DNA from: an uncultured Clostridia bacterium
GTDB taxonomy: Bacteria > Bacillota > Clostridia > Tissierellales > Peptoniphilaceae
NCBI GenBank assembly: GCA_947254025.1
Contig: CAMYBS010000004.1
Span: 1-64,000, forward strand
Direction of reading: 5' to 3'
Length of the DNA stretch: 64,000 nucleotides
A program made the position numbers and the translations under genes. Shown piece after piece: positions 38,566 to 48,071 of the stretch. Position 1 is the first letter of the stretch. The number at the start of each line of letters is the position of its first letter. Below the pieces are notes generated by a model. The model saw only the letters and a program-made list of their open reading frames with translations, was not told the origin of the DNA and ran no database searches.

Positions 38566-40209
38566 GTGAGTACTAATAGAATTGACGAACTTGTTTTAAA
38601 GAGAGCATTGATTGGTGCACTTAATTCTCTTGGAGATAATAAAGAAACAGTAGACGCACTAAATGTATTCCCTGTTCCAGATGGTGATACAGGTACTAAT
38701 ATGCTTTTAACAATGAAGTCAGCAGTTACAAATGCAGTTAAAGAAGAAAATAAAACTATTAAAGCGATAGCAAATGGCTTAAGCAAAGGAGCACTTCTTG
38801 GAGCAAGAGGAAACTCTGGGGTAATTTTATCTCAGCTTTTAAGAGGCTTTAAAGAAGCTATAGAAGACAAAGAATACATTGACATCGAAGTTTTGATGGA
38901 AGGCTTTGTCAAGGCAAGCGAGGTTGCATATAAGGCTGTAATGAGACCTACTGAGGGAACTATACTTACAGTTTCAAAAGACCTAGCTAATTTTGCTATG
39001 AAAAATTACAGGAACTATACAGAACTTTCTAAGTTTGCAGACGATGCTCTAGTAGCTATAGAAGAGTCATTAAATAGAACACCAGAGCTTCTTAGTGTAC
39101 TAAAAGAGGCAGGCGTTGTTGACGCAGGTGGTAAGGGACTTTATTACATCGTAAAGGGTGCGATAGAAGGAGCTAGAACTGAAAATCTTGAAATCAAGGT
39201 TAAAGATATAAACAAGACTAAGCAAACTGCCAACAGAAAAGAAATTTCTACAGACAACATTAAATATGGTTACTGTACAGAATTTATAATCACTGGTGAT
39301 ACTAGCAAGGTTGATGAATTTAAGGAAACTATATCAAAGATAGGTGACTCAATGGTTGTAGTTGCTCTTGATGATATAATTAAGTGTCATATACATTCAA
39401 ACAACCCTGGTCAAGTTATTGAAGAAGCATTAAAGCTTGGTTACCTAAAGGATATCAAGATTGATAATATGCGTCTTCAACACCACGAGATATTATTTAG
39501 TGAAGAAGAATATAAAAACAGCAAAGAAGAAGCTAATACAGCAAAAGAGCACAAGAAGTATGGTTTTATAGCTGTAAGCTCAGGTGAAGGATTTACTAAG
39601 ATATTTAAAGATTTAAAGGTTGATGAAGTAGTTACTGGCGGTCAAACTATGAACCCATCTACAGAAGACTTCATGAGAGCCATCGACAATATCAATGCTG
39701 ATGAAATTTTCATCTTCCCTAACAACAAAAACATCATTATGGCTGCTAAGCAAACTATAGATCTTAGCGACAAGAAGATACATGTTGTTGAAACAAGGAA
39801 TATGCCTGAAGCTATCAGCGCTATGATTACTTTTGATGAAGAGATGAGCGCAGATGAGATACTTGAGGCTATGAAGGACGCTATAGCAAGCGTTAAAACT
39901 GGTGAGGTTACTTTTGCGGTTAGAGATACTACTATCGATGGCAAAGAGATAAAGAAGGGTAACTACCTTGCTATCAGCTCATCAAAGATACTTGCAAGCT
40001 CAGAAGATTTAAACGAAACTACTATGGTGATGATTGATGAGCTTATCGATGAAGACACATCTTTAGTAACTTTATACTTAGGCGAAGATGCTGAAAAAGT
40101 TTTAGCAGATGAACTAATTGCAGAGCTTGAAGAAAAGTATGAAGATATCGACTTCGAAGTAATTGAGTCTAAGCAAGCTTTGTATTACTATATAATTTCA
40201 TTGGAATAA
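38566..40209 (+). CDS. DAK2 domain protein YloV (fatty acid kinase FakA-like)
   Basis: A 547-residue protein with an N-terminal DAK2 nucleotide-binding domain (NVFPVPDGDTGTNML; GARGNSGVILSQLLRG), a middle domain and a C-terminal DegV-like-associated region. In other Bacillota this family is the ATP-binding subunit that phosphorylates fatty acids bound to a DegV-type FakB; no FakB gene is in the window. It starts at GTG 38566 with AGGAGG upstream and overlaps recG by one base. Confidence 0.88.
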   Translation: MSTNRIDELVLKRALIGALNSLGDNKETVDALNVFPVPDGDTGTNMLLTMKSAVTNAVKEENKTIKAIANGLSKGALLGARGNSGVILSQLLRGFKEAIEDKEYIDIEVLMEGFVKASEVAYKAVMRPTEGTILTVSKDLANFAMKNYRNYTELSKFADDALVAIEESLNRTPELLSVLKEAGVVDAGGKGLYYIVKGAIEGARTENLEIKVKDINKTKQTANRKEISTDNIKYGYCTEFIITGDTSKVDEFKETISKIGDSMVVVALDDIIKCHIHSNNPGQVIEEALKLGYLKDIKIDNMRLQHHEILFSEEEYKNSKEEANTAKEHKKYGFIAVSSGEGFTKIFKDLKVDEVVTGGQTMNPSTEDFMRAIDNINADEIFIFPNNKNIIMAAKQTIDLSDKKIHVVETRNMPEAISAMITFDEEMSADEILEAMKDAIASVKTGEVTFAVRDTTIDGKEIKKGNYLAISSSKILASSEDLNETTMVMIDELIDEDTSLVTLYLGEDAEKVLADELIAELEEKYEDIDFEVIESKQALYYYIISLE

Positions 40210-42233
40210 TGAAGCTAAGAGAGGTCAAAGGAGTAGGAAGCAAAACTGAGGAGTACCTAAAGAAGCTTGGTCTATATACCCCAGAAGATGCATTGTTAAA
40301 TAGGCCTAGAAGGTATGAGGACAGAAAAAATCTTAAGTTTATCTCTGATGAAAGCTTAAGTGAGGCTGCTTTATTTAAGGTAAAAGTTTTAACTTCGCCT
40401 ATGATGAAGCAGAGAAATATGATGATGTTTGACGTTTGCGATGCTAAAAATAGTGCAAAAGTATTCTTCTTTGGTATGAACTACTATAGAAACATCTTCA
40501 AAGCTGGGAAAACATACTACTTTTTTGGCAAATTAAGTAAAAATAAATTTGGATATAGCTTTTCTAATCCAGAATTTTATACTAGTTTAAATACTGACAG
40601 GCTTGGCTACATTGGGCCCATATATAATCTTGTAAAAGGTCTATATAATTCAAAGCTAGTTTCAATTGTTACTGAGCTACTTAATACAAAAGGCTTAGTA
40701 AAAGAGATAGTGCCTGAAATTTTAATTAGAGATTATGATTTGTATGGCATAGACGAGGCTCTTAAAGAACTGCACTTTCCAACTTCGAACGAGACTTTGG
40801 AGAAGGCAAGAAGGACTTTAGCTTTTAGAGAGATATTTACTGTTGAATATGGCTTTAAAGTCCTAAGAAAAGAAGTTCAAGATGAAAACTATATAAAATT
40901 CAAGCATTTTGATAAAGAAGAAGACTTTATTAATGGCCTTGGCTTTGAGCTAACGCTTGACCAAAAGACTGTTATAGATGAGATCAATGCTGATATGCAA
41001 GCTGATAAGAGGATGAACAGACTCGTGCAAGGTGACGTTGGTAGCGGTAAGACCATAGTTGCGGTATATGCGATGTATAAAGCCTACCTCAATGGCTACC
41101 AAGCCGCCATGATGGCGCCTACTGAAATACTTGCTAAGCAGCACTACGAGAGCCTTAAAAGTATTTTTAAGGACAAGGACATAAAGCTAGCACTCTTATC
41201 GTCATCTATCAGCGCAAAAGAAAAGAAAGATATCTACGATTGTTTGGAGAGTGGAGATATAGACATGATTGTTGGAACTCACTCTATCATTCAAGATAAG
41301 GTGAATTTTAAGAATCTTGGGCTTGTAATAACAGATGAGCAGCACAGATTTGGTGTAAAGCAGAGGGCTAATCTAACGAATAAATCAGTATACGCGGACA
41401 CTCTTGTAATGAGCGCAACGCCTATACCAAGGACTATGTCACTAATATTCTACGGCGACCTTGATATATCTACTATCAAGACTATGCCGCCAGGAAGAAA
41501 AAAGATAGAGACTTATGCTGTGTCATATGACTATAAAGAAAGAATTTTCAATTTCATATTAAAAGAGCTTAAGAATAAAAAGCAGGTATATGTAGTCACA
41601 CCTCTTATAGAAGAGAGCGAGTCACTAGACTTATCAAACGCAAACGATGTCTACTTGGAACTTAAAGAACACTTCAAGGACTACAATGTTGCACTTCTAC
41701 ATGGCAAGACCTCAAATGATGAGAAGAACAAGATAATGTCGGCTTATGAAGCTAACAAGGTACAGATACTTGTATCAACTACTGTAATTGAAGTTGGAGT
41801 TAACGTTGCCAACGCTAACCTTATGATAATACTAAATGCGGAAAGGTTTGGACTATCGACACTGCATCAATTAAGAGGCAGGGTAGGAAGAAGTTCTGAC
41901 CAAGCATACTGCATACTTGTTTACGACAAGCTTAATGACATTAGCTATGAGAGATTAAAACTTATGCAAGAGACATCAGATGGCTTTGAGATATCGAAGA
42001 AGGACTTGATACTAAGAGGACCAGGTGACTTCTTCGGAACAAAGCAGCATGGAGCTATAGATTTTAAGTTCTTTGACTTTGATAAAGATACAGAGATGAT
42101 TAATGACATCAACAAAGAAGTCTTATCTATACTAAGAGGCGACATTGACTATGAAAAAGATAGATACGAAGCCTTGCTAAGCAATATGGACTCGGTCTTC
42201 TACGACAGCAAACAGGATATCATCTTAAATTAA
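40209..42233 (+). CDS. recG: ATP-dependent DNA helicase RecG
   Basis: Branch-migration helicase that regresses stalled forks; 674 residues. It has an N-terminal wedge (OB) domain, Walker A GDVGSGKT, Walker B DEQH, motif III SATPIPRT and motif VI QLRGRVGRS. It is coupled to yloV by a TAATG overlap, a conserved neighbourhood in Bacillota. Confidence 0.96.
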   Translation: MKLREVKGVGSKTEEYLKKLGLYTPEDALLNRPRRYEDRKNLKFISDESLSEAALFKVKVLTSPMMKQRNMMMFDVCDAKNSAKVFFFGMNYYRNIFKAGKTYYFFGKLSKNKFGYSFSNPEFYTSLNTDRLGYIGPIYNLVKGLYNSKLVSIVTELLNTKGLVKEIVPEILIRDYDLYGIDEALKELHFPTSNETLEKARRTLAFREIFTVEYGFKVLRKEVQDENYIKFKHFDKEEDFINGLGFELTLDQKTVIDEINADMQADKRMNRLVQGDVGSGKTIVAVYAMYKAYLNGYQAAMMAPTEILAKQHYESLKSIFKDKDIKLALLSSSISAKEKKDIYDCLESGDIDMIVGTHSIIQDKVNFKNLGLVITDEQHRFGVKQRANLTNKSVYADTLVMSATPIPRTMSLIFYGDLDISTIKTMPPGRKKIETYAVSYDYKERIFNFILKELKNKKQVYVVTPLIEESESLDLSNANDVYLELKEHFKDYNVALLHGKTSNDEKNKIMSAYEANKVQILVSTTVIEVGVNVANANLMIILNAERFGLSTLHQLRGRVGRSSDQAYCILVYDKLNDISYERLKLMQETSDGFEISKKDLILRGPGDFFGTKQHGAIDFKFFDFDKDTEMINDINKEVLSILRGDIDYEKDRYEALLSNMDSVFYDSKQDIILN

Positions 42234-42242
42234 GAGGCAGCT

Positions 42243-42797
42243 ATGAGAGTTATATCAGGCAAATTAAAATCAAGAAAGTTACTTGCACCAAAGGGGCTTA
42301 AAACGAGGCCAACTTTGGATAATATAAAAGAAACGATATTTAATATCATATCGCCAATTGCGATAAATGCATCTGTCTTGGATCTCTTTAGTGGGACAGG
42401 GCAGATTGGTATAGAATTTTACAGTAGAGGCGCGAAGGATGTTTATTTAGTGGATAATTCTTTTGAAGCCGTTACTGTAATAAAAAAGAATTTAGAAAGC
42501 TTGGGGCTATCTAATGAGATAAAACTTATGAAGATGGACGGCTTAAGGGCACTAAAAGGTCCACTCAAGGAGATAAAATTTGATTATATCTTTCTAGATC
42601 CACCATATAAACAGCACGAGCTTCTAAATGAGGTACTTAAAACTATAGTAGAGATGAATTTACTTAGCGAATGTGGCGAGATTATTATAGAAGAAAACAA
42701 GGACTATGAACTAAACGAAACCATTAGCAACGATGATTTTGATATCGATATCAGAGCAATGGGTGACAAGAAAATATTTTTTATAAAGAGGAATTAA
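42243..42797 (+). CDS. rsmD: 16S rRNA (guanine-966 N2) methyltransferase RsmD
   Basis: SAM-dependent methyltransferase, 184 residues. It begins MRVISGKLKSRKL, has the SAM motif LDLFSGTGQIGIEF and the catalytic DPPY (FLDPPY). It directly abuts coaD, the usual pairing. Confidence 0.95.
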   Translation: MRVISGKLKSRKLLAPKGLKTRPTLDNIKETIFNIISPIAINASVLDLFSGTGQIGIEFYSRGAKDVYLVDNSFEAVTVIKKNLESLGLSNEIKLMKMDGLRALKGPLKEIKFDYIFLDPPYKQHELLNEVLKTIVEMNLLSECGEIIIEENKDYELNETISNDDFDIDIRAMGDKKIFFIKRN

Positions 42798-43277
42798 ATG
42801 AAAGCTATTTATCCAGGTAGTTTTGATCCTATAACTAACGGTCACATAGACATCATCAATAGATCAAAGGACATCTTTGACGAGTTGATTATAGGCATAA
42901 CTACTAATGTACAGAAAAAACATTTATTTACTATAGAAGAAAGAAAAAAGATGATAGAGGAGATTTTTAAAGACGAGAAGAAGATTAAGGTAAAGACATT
43001 TGATGGCCTCTTAACTTCATTTTGTGAAGAAGAGAAGACGAACTTCGTTATCAGAGGTTTAAGAGCCGTTTCAGATTATGAGTATGAACTTCAAATGGCG
43101 ATGGCGAATAAGTCGCTTAATAAAGATTTAGAGACTATATTTTTAGTAGCCTCACACAAGTTCAACTTCCTTAGCTCTTCGATTGTGAAAGAGATTGCAT
43201 ACTATCATGGAGATGTATCGGCACTAGTGCCAAAAAATGTTGAAAATGGATTGAAAAAGAAATACGAAAGGGGTTAA
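42798..43277 (+). CDS. coaD: Phosphopantetheine adenylyltransferase
   Basis: Penultimate step of coenzyme A synthesis; 159 residues. Signatures: YPGSFDPITNGHIDI (nucleotidyltransferase T/HxGH site), FVIRGLRAVSDYEYE and SSSIVKEIA. It works in the same pathway as coaBC. Confidence 0.96.
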   Translation: MKAIYPGSFDPITNGHIDIINRSKDIFDELIIGITTNVQKKHLFTIEERKKMIEEIFKDEKKIKVKTFDGLLTSFCEEEKTNFVIRGLRAVSDYEYELQMAMANKSLNKDLETIFLVASHKFNFLSSSIVKEIAYYHGDVSALVPKNVENGLKKKYERG

Positions 43278-43280
43278 AAA

Positions 43281-43775
43281 ATGGATGTATTAGGTCTTAT
43301 CGATGAGATTGAGGACATTGTTGAATCAGCAGGTTCTCTACCTCTAACAAGTAAGGTTTTAGTTCAAAAAGAAGAGTTACTAGACATCATTAGCGAATTA
43401 AGAATAAAGCTTCCAGATGAAATAAAACAAGCTGCATGGATTAAAGAAGAAAGAGAAAGAATTATTAGCGAAGCAAATAAAGATGCAGAACAAATTATCA
43501 AAGAGACAAGATTAAAACTTGAAGAGCTTGTAAGCAAGGAAGAAGTATTAAAAGAAGCTAACGAAAGAGCAAAAGATCTTATGAGCAAAGCTCAAGTAGC
43601 ATCAACAAACTTAAAGCGCTCTTCGCTTGAATACTCTGACAAGCTACTAATGAACGCACAAGAGAACTTAAAAGAAATGATTACTACTTTGAACGAAAAC
43701 AGAACAGAGCTTAGAAAGATGGCTGCTAGTGTTAGTCAAGAAAGCCAAGTAGCACAAGAAAAAGAAGAAAAGTAA
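43281..43775 (+). CDS. Coiled-coil protein (ATP synthase B/DivIVA-like, uncharacterised)
   Basis: A 164-residue, highly charged, largely helical protein with no signal peptide or membrane helix. The N-terminal 45 residues (VLGLIDEIEDIVESAGSLPL) precede a long heptad-rich region (about 55-150). Genes like this follow coaD in many Clostridia and are labelled ATPase or subunit-B-like, without a tested function. A DivIVA-like or scaffold role is possible; note that divIVA is missing from its usual place after ylmH. It starts 3 bases after coaD and ends at a strong terminator. Confidence 0.6.
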   Translation: MDVLGLIDEIEDIVESAGSLPLTSKVLVQKEELLDIISELRIKLPDEIKQAAWIKEERERIISEANKDAEQIIKETRLKLEELVSKEEVLKEANERAKDLMSKAQVASTNLKRSSLEYSDKLLMNAQENLKEMITTLNENRTELRKMAASVSQESQVAQEKEEK

Positions 43776-43819
43776 AAAAATAAATGCGAAAGTACATATA
43801 CCTTCGCATTTATTTTTTT
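43774..43819. terminator. Bidirectional terminator between coiled-coil gene and lpdA
   Basis: Perfect 17-base arms (seven A then TAAATGCGAA at 43774-43790; the complement at 43803-43819) with a 12-base loop. The A- and T-runs let it stop transcription from both convergent sides. Confidence 0.92.
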
Positions 43820-43833
43820 GTTTGTTTATAAAA

Positions 43834-45228
43834 TTATTTTGCCATAGGTGAGTTAGTCGACTTACCTTCAAGAGCCTCTATTGTGTCTTTAAATACTTCG
43901 GCAATAGTTGGATGAGCATATATCATGTTTGATAAGTCTTCAACACTTAGGCCATTAGCCATAGCTATAACAGCGTAGTGGATCAATAAGTCAGCGTCTT
44001 TACCAATGATGTGGCAGCCTAAGATCTTCTTGTGATCCTTTGTAGATAGTATCTTTATAAAGCCCTTTGTTCCACCAACTGCAAGTGCCTTACCATTTGC
44101 TTGGTACATAGACTTTGCCTTGTCATACTCAACGCCTTCTTTTTCAAGCTCTTGTTCAGTCTTACCTACTTGAGCAAGTTCTGGAACTGTATATAAAACA
44201 GCTGGGACGATGGATAGATCAGTCTTTGGTTCAAGGCCAGACAATTGTTCAACAACGTGGAAGCCTTGAGCTGTAGCAAAGTGAGCTAATTGAGTGTTCT
44301 TGTATATAACGTCGCCGATAGCGTAGATGTTGTCATTTGATGTCTTTAAGTTTTCATCAACTAAAACGCCGCCGTCCTTTGTTTCAACTTTAGCAGCTTC
44401 AGTGTTAAGACCGTCAGTGTTGCTTGCTCTTCCTAGCGCAACTAATACATATTCAGCTTCATACTCTTTTAAAGTATCCTTGCCTACCATTTGAGTAGTT
44501 ACTTTAAGCATATCGCCAGATTGTTCTATCTTCTTAGAGTGTTGCTTAGTTGCAAACTTTAGATTTGGATTCTTAAGTATAGATTGAAGTCTCTTTTGTA
44601 TTTCCATATCTGCTGTTTTAAACATATTGTTACCGATAACAGTTACATCAGTACCGAAGCTTGCATATATAGTTGCAAACTCAAGACCTATAACACCTGT
44701 ACCAATAACTATCATTGACTTAGGTATTTCTTTTAAGCTTAGTAGAGTAGTTGAGTTTAAAACCTTTGGTAGGTCGCAGCCTTCAAGCGGCTTTATGTCC
44801 TTTGATCCAGTTGCTATGATGCACTTATCAAAAGTAACGTTTTCTTCGCCGCCATCGTTTAAAGCGACTTTAACTTCATTTTCACTTACGAATGAAGCAG
44901 TACCCTTTATTAGCTTGATGTTGTCATAAGTAGAGATTAAGTACTCAATACCATCTCTAAGCTTAGTCATAACATCTTGCTTTCTTTGATAAATCTTTTC
45001 AGTGTCAAGTCCATAGCCGTCAATCTTTACGCCAAATTCTTCCGAATTTTGTACTTCGCTATAAAAATCAGCTATCTTTACCATAGTCTTAGTAGGTATA
45101 CAGCCAATGTTTAGGCAAGTACCACCAAGCAAGTTCTTTTCAACAAGAACTACATCATTTCCTAGTTGGGCAGCTCTGAAAGCGGCTTCGTATCCACCAG
45201 GACCTGCACCGATAATTAGTAATTTCAT
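43834..45228 (-). CDS. lpdA: Dihydrolipoyl dehydrogenase
   Basis: FAD-dependent oxidoreductase of 464 residues. It has the N-terminal FAD motif GAGPGGYEAAFRA, redox disulfide GGTCLNIGC, NAD-binding GTGVIGLEFA and the C-terminal active-site base region YAHPTIAEVF. There is no lipoyl domain at its N-terminus, and no pyruvate dehydrogenase, glycine cleavage or acetoin genes are nearby, so its partner complex is encoded elsewhere. It has its own promoter and may be read with tmcAL upstream. Confidence 0.92.
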   Translation of the reverse strand: MKLLIIGAGPGGYEAAFRAAQLGNDVVLVEKNLLGGTCLNIGCIPTKTMVKIADFYSEVQNSEEFGVKIDGYGLDTEKIYQRKQDVMTKLRDGIEYLISTYDNIKLIKGTASFVSENEVKVALNDGGEENVTFDKCIIATGSKDIKPLEGCDLPKVLNSTTLLSLKEIPKSMIVIGTGVIGLEFATIYASFGTDVTVIGNNMFKTADMEIQKRLQSILKNPNLKFATKQHSKKIEQSGDMLKVTTQMVGKDTLKEYEAEYVLVALGRASNTDGLNTEAAKVETKDGGVLVDENLKTSNDNIYAIGDVIYKNTQLAHFATAQGFHVVEQLSGLEPKTDLSIVPAVLYTVPELAQVGKTEQELEKEGVEYDKAKSMYQANGKALAVGGTKGFIKILSTKDHKKILGCHIIGKDADLLIHYAVIAMANGLSVEDLSNMIYAHPTIAEVFKDTIEALEGKSTNSPMAK

Positions 45229-45263
45229 GTATATGTCCTCCTTTATTTTTTTCTTATATAATA

Positions 45264-45272
45264 ATTATATCA
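45264..45272 (-). promoter_or_regulatory. Extended -10 promoter of lpdA
   Basis: On the minus strand TGA-TATAAT (45272-45264), with TTAAAA 17 bases upstream as a weak -35. AGGAGG follows before the ATG at 45228. Confidence 0.55.
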
Positions 45273-45299
45273 TATATTGTCTTATTTTTAAGAAATATT

Positions 45300-46451
45300 T
45301 CATACACTTAGTAAATTAATCTTATAAGCATCTTTTACGTTCATGCCCTTCATCAGATAATAAATTTGATCATTATTTACCATCATCTCAAGGTCTAACT
45401 TGCTCTCATGACTTAAATTATCAAGATCTTTGTACTTGCTAATGATATTTAGCTCGCTATGTTTTTTTATCTCTTTTAAAATTTTTTTTCCTTTTTCATT
45501 TGCACATAAAGGAATTATAAAATCATATTCTTTGTCTCTTGAAACACTATCTTTATAAATGTTTAATAGCATTGATAATAAAAATCTATTGATTCTGCTC
45601 TTTGAAAAGTTTTTTATTGAGACCATATCCATAAATTCATTATAGCTCTTCGCCTCATAGATGTATTTTTTAATATAGTTTACAGCGTCTTCATCATATT
45701 CAAAACACCATGTTAAATTCTTTTCTCTTATGAAAATGGATTTAATATAAGAAAAATATTTTTCTAAATCAAGTATTTTTTCTTGGGGAAGTACTGGGAC
45801 TAAACCCATTACATCTTCACCTTTATATATAAGAGAGCGTATGTGACTAGCACTTGCTATACCATCGTCATCGCACTTATCATTATAGCCGGGGCCATGT
45901 CTTTGCACGGCGAATGGCTTTACCTTGCTCTTTGTTTCGTCAAGTGCACTTATATACTTATAAGCAAGTATATTATTTGATTTACTCATTATGTCACTTG
46001 ATGTTAGCTCATTAAAGCTTAAAGCGTAAGCCCTTGAGTAAGAGAGGCCACTATTCAAATGCTTTTTAATTAGCTCATCAAATTCATTCTTCTTAGCCTT
46101 CATTATTTCATCTGCTTTTCTAAGAGTCTCTATACCATCTTCACTTCCAAAGCTTAGGTAATCTATTACGTTTAGTTTATTTAGTATAGTAACAGCGTTT
46201 TTAGCAAATATGTCAGCAGGAGCAATCGAAGAGAACAGTGGCAGCTCTAGTACAAGATCGCAGCCGCACTCGCAGGCAATTTTGGCTCTTTCATACTTAG
46301 AGTAGGCACTAGGAAGACCTCTTTGCACAAAATTACCACTCATAAGAGCAACCACGGCATCAAGACCTAGCTCCTCTTTACTTTTACGTACATGGTAGAG
46401 GTGACCATTATGAAATGGATTGTATTCACAAATAATTGCAGCTATTTTCAA
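45300..46451 (-). CDS. tmcAL: tRNA(Met) cytidine acetate ligase TmcAL
   Basis: Acetylates the wobble cytidine of elongator tRNA-Met using acetate and ATP (formerly YlbM); 383 residues. The conserved N-terminus KIAAIICEYNPFHNGHLYHV carries the HxGH nucleotidyltransferase motif. I place the start at TTG 46451, which has AGAAGGGA just upstream and matches the family N-terminus; a GTG at 46478 lacks a ribosome binding site. It is divergent from ackA, whose enzyme uses acetate as well. Confidence 0.9.
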   Translation of the reverse strand: MKIAAIICEYNPFHNGHLYHVRKSKEELGLDAVVALMSGNFVQRGLPSAYSKYERAKIACECGCDLVLELPLFSSIAPADIFAKNAVTILNKLNVIDYLSFGSEDGIETLRKADEIMKAKKNEFDELIKKHLNSGLSYSRAYALSFNELTSSDIMSKSNNILAYKYISALDETKSKVKPFAVQRHGPGYNDKCDDDGIASASHIRSLIYKGEDVMGLVPVLPQEKILDLEKYFSYIKSIFIREKNLTWCFEYDEDAVNYIKKYIYEAKSYNEFMDMVSIKNFSKSRINRFLLSMLLNIYKDSVSRDKEYDFIIPLCANEKGKKILKEIKKHSELNIISKYKDLDNLSHESKLDLEMMVNNDQIYYLMKGMNVKDAYKINLLSV

Positions 46452-46478
46452 CTTTTTCCCTTCTTTCTTAAAAAACAC

Positions 46479-46507
46479 TTGAAATTTTCTATGTTTTATT
46501 ATATCAT
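46479..46507 (+). promoter_or_regulatory. Sigma-A promoter of ackA, overlapping the tmcAL promoter
   Basis: Plus strand: TTGAAA (46479-46484), 17-base spacer, TATCAT (46502-46507). The minus-strand tmcAL -10 TATAAT (46503-46498, with TGA extension) overlaps it, so the two polymerases would compete. Confidence 0.7.
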
Positions 46508-46543
46508 ATATATGTATTTTGTTAAATATTTAGGGAGGTAAAA

Positions 46544-47743
46544 ATGAAAATATTAGTAATTAATTGCGGATCATCATCATTAAAGTACCAATTAATGAAC
46601 ATGGATGATGAAAGCGTAATCTGTAAAGGTTTAGTAGAAAGAATCGGTATCAATGGCTCAAAGCTTACTCACAAAGTAGAAGGAAAAGAAAACTTTGTTG
46701 TTGAAGAAGACATGAAGAACCACAAGGACGCTATGAAGCATGTATTTGATGCACTAGTTAATAAAGAACACGGCGTTGTTGCTTCACTTGATGAGATTGA
46801 CGGTATCGGTCACAGAGTACTACATGGTGGAGACATAATAACTGATTCAACACTAGTTACTGAAGATGTTAAGAAGACTATCGAAAAGTTCATCTGCTTT
46901 GGACCACTTCACAACCCAGCAAACCTTATGGGTATAGAAGCTTGCGAAGAGCTTGTAAAGGGCAAACCAAACGTTGTTGTTATGGATACAGCCTTCCATC
47001 AAACAATGCCAGCTAAGAACTACATGTACGCTATCGACTACGACCTATACGAAAAGTACAGACTTAGAAAATACGGTTTCCACGGAACTTCTCATAAATA
47101 TATAGCACATAGAATGGCTGAAATACTTAATAAAGATTTATCAGAACTAAACATTATCAACTGCCACTTAGGCAATGGCTCAAGCTTAGCTTGCATTAAG
47201 AATGGTAAAGTGTACGATACATCAATGGGTGTTACACCGCTAGAAGGACTTGTAATGGGTACAAGATCAGGCGACATTGACCCAACAGTAGTAACATTCC
47301 TTTGCGAAAACGAACACATCACACCATACGAAGCTAACCAATGGTTAAACAAGAAGTCAGGTGTGCTTGGAGTTTCTAAATTAAGCTCAGACTTCAGAGA
47401 CCTTGAAGAAGCAAGAGACAAAGGTAACGAAAAGGCAGGTCTTGCACTTGATATGTTCACAAACAGAGTTAAGAAATACATCGGTGCTTACATGGCTCAA
47501 ATGCCAGAGCTTGACGCTATCGTTATGACAGGTGGTATCGGAGAAAACTCTGACACAATGAGAAGAGAAATTCTTCACGGACTTGAACACCTAGGCATAG
47601 AACTAGATGACAATAAGAACGATGGAACAAGAGGAAAAGAAGTTAACATCGCTAAAGACGGAGCTAAGATTAAGATCTACATTTGCCCAACAAATGAAGA
47701 GTTAATGATAGCAAGAGACACAAAAGAAATTATTTCAAAATAA
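46544..47743 (+). CDS. ackA: Acetate kinase
   Basis: Interconverts acetyl phosphate plus ADP and acetate plus ATP, the energy-conserving step of acetate fermentation; 399 residues. It begins VINCGSSSLKYQL, with HRVLHGG, DTAFHQTMP, HLGNGSS and GGIGENS motifs. A strong ribosome binding site (GGGAGG) and promoter precede it. pta is not in the window. Confidence 0.97.
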   Translation: MKILVINCGSSSLKYQLMNMDDESVICKGLVERIGINGSKLTHKVEGKENFVVEEDMKNHKDAMKHVFDALVNKEHGVVASLDEIDGIGHRVLHGGDIITDSTLVTEDVKKTIEKFICFGPLHNPANLMGIEACEELVKGKPNVVVMDTAFHQTMPAKNYMYAIDYDLYEKYRLRKYGFHGTSHKYIAHRMAEILNKDLSELNIINCHLGNGSSLACIKNGKVYDTSMGVTPLEGLVMGTRSGDIDPTVVTFLCENEHITPYEANQWLNKKSGVLGVSKLSSDFRDLEEARDKGNEKAGLALDMFTNRVKKYIGAYMAQMPELDAIVMTGGIGENSDTMRREILHGLEHLGIELDDNKNDGTRGKEVNIAKDGAKIKIYICPTNEELMIARDTKEIISK

Positions 47744-47767
47744 TTTAAAATAAAAAAAGAAAAAGTC

Positions 47768-47796
47768 TTGACAAAAGACACAAAAAACAGTATAAT
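47768..47796 (+). promoter_or_regulatory. Consensus sigma-A promoter of rpmF
   Basis: Perfect TTGACA (47768-47773), 17-base spacer, perfect TATAAT (47791-47796), 64 bases before the rpmF ATG. Confidence 0.92.
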
Positions 47797-47860
47797 TGTA
47801 ATGTTATAAATGTGAATTAGTATAGAAATACATTTACTGTAAGTTAAGGAGGTGTTTTTA

Positions 47861-48040
47861 ATGGCAGTACCTAAAGGACGTACATCAAAACAAAGACGTA
47901 ACAAAAGAAGAGCTTCATCTTATACATTAAGAAAAGCAACATTCGTTGAATGTCCTCAATGTCATGAAATGAAAAGACCACACAGAGTATGCATGAGCTG
48001 TGGTTACTACAATGGTGAAAAGGTTTTAGATGTTGAATAA
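47861..48040 (+). CDS. rpmF: 50S ribosomal protein L32
   Basis: Ribosomal protein of 59 residues starting MAVPKGRTSKQRRNKRR, with a zinc-ribbon four-cysteine pattern (CPQC and CMSC). The ATG at 47861 follows AAGGAGGTG. The DUF177 (yceD) gene that usually precedes rpmF is missing; only 117 bases separate it from ackA. Confidence 0.97.
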   Translation: MAVPKGRTSKQRRNKRRASSYTLRKATFVECPQCHEMKRPHRVCMSCGYYNGEKVLDVE

Positions 48041-48045
48041 AAAAT

Positions 48046-48071
48046 ACTCAGGTTAAATCCTGAGTTTTTTT
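48046..48071 (+). terminator. Rho-independent terminator after rpmF
   Basis: 7-bp stem ACTCAGG (48046-48052) / CCTGAGT (48059-48065) with a 6-base loop and a T-run. It separates rpmF from the accessory region. Confidence 0.88.
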
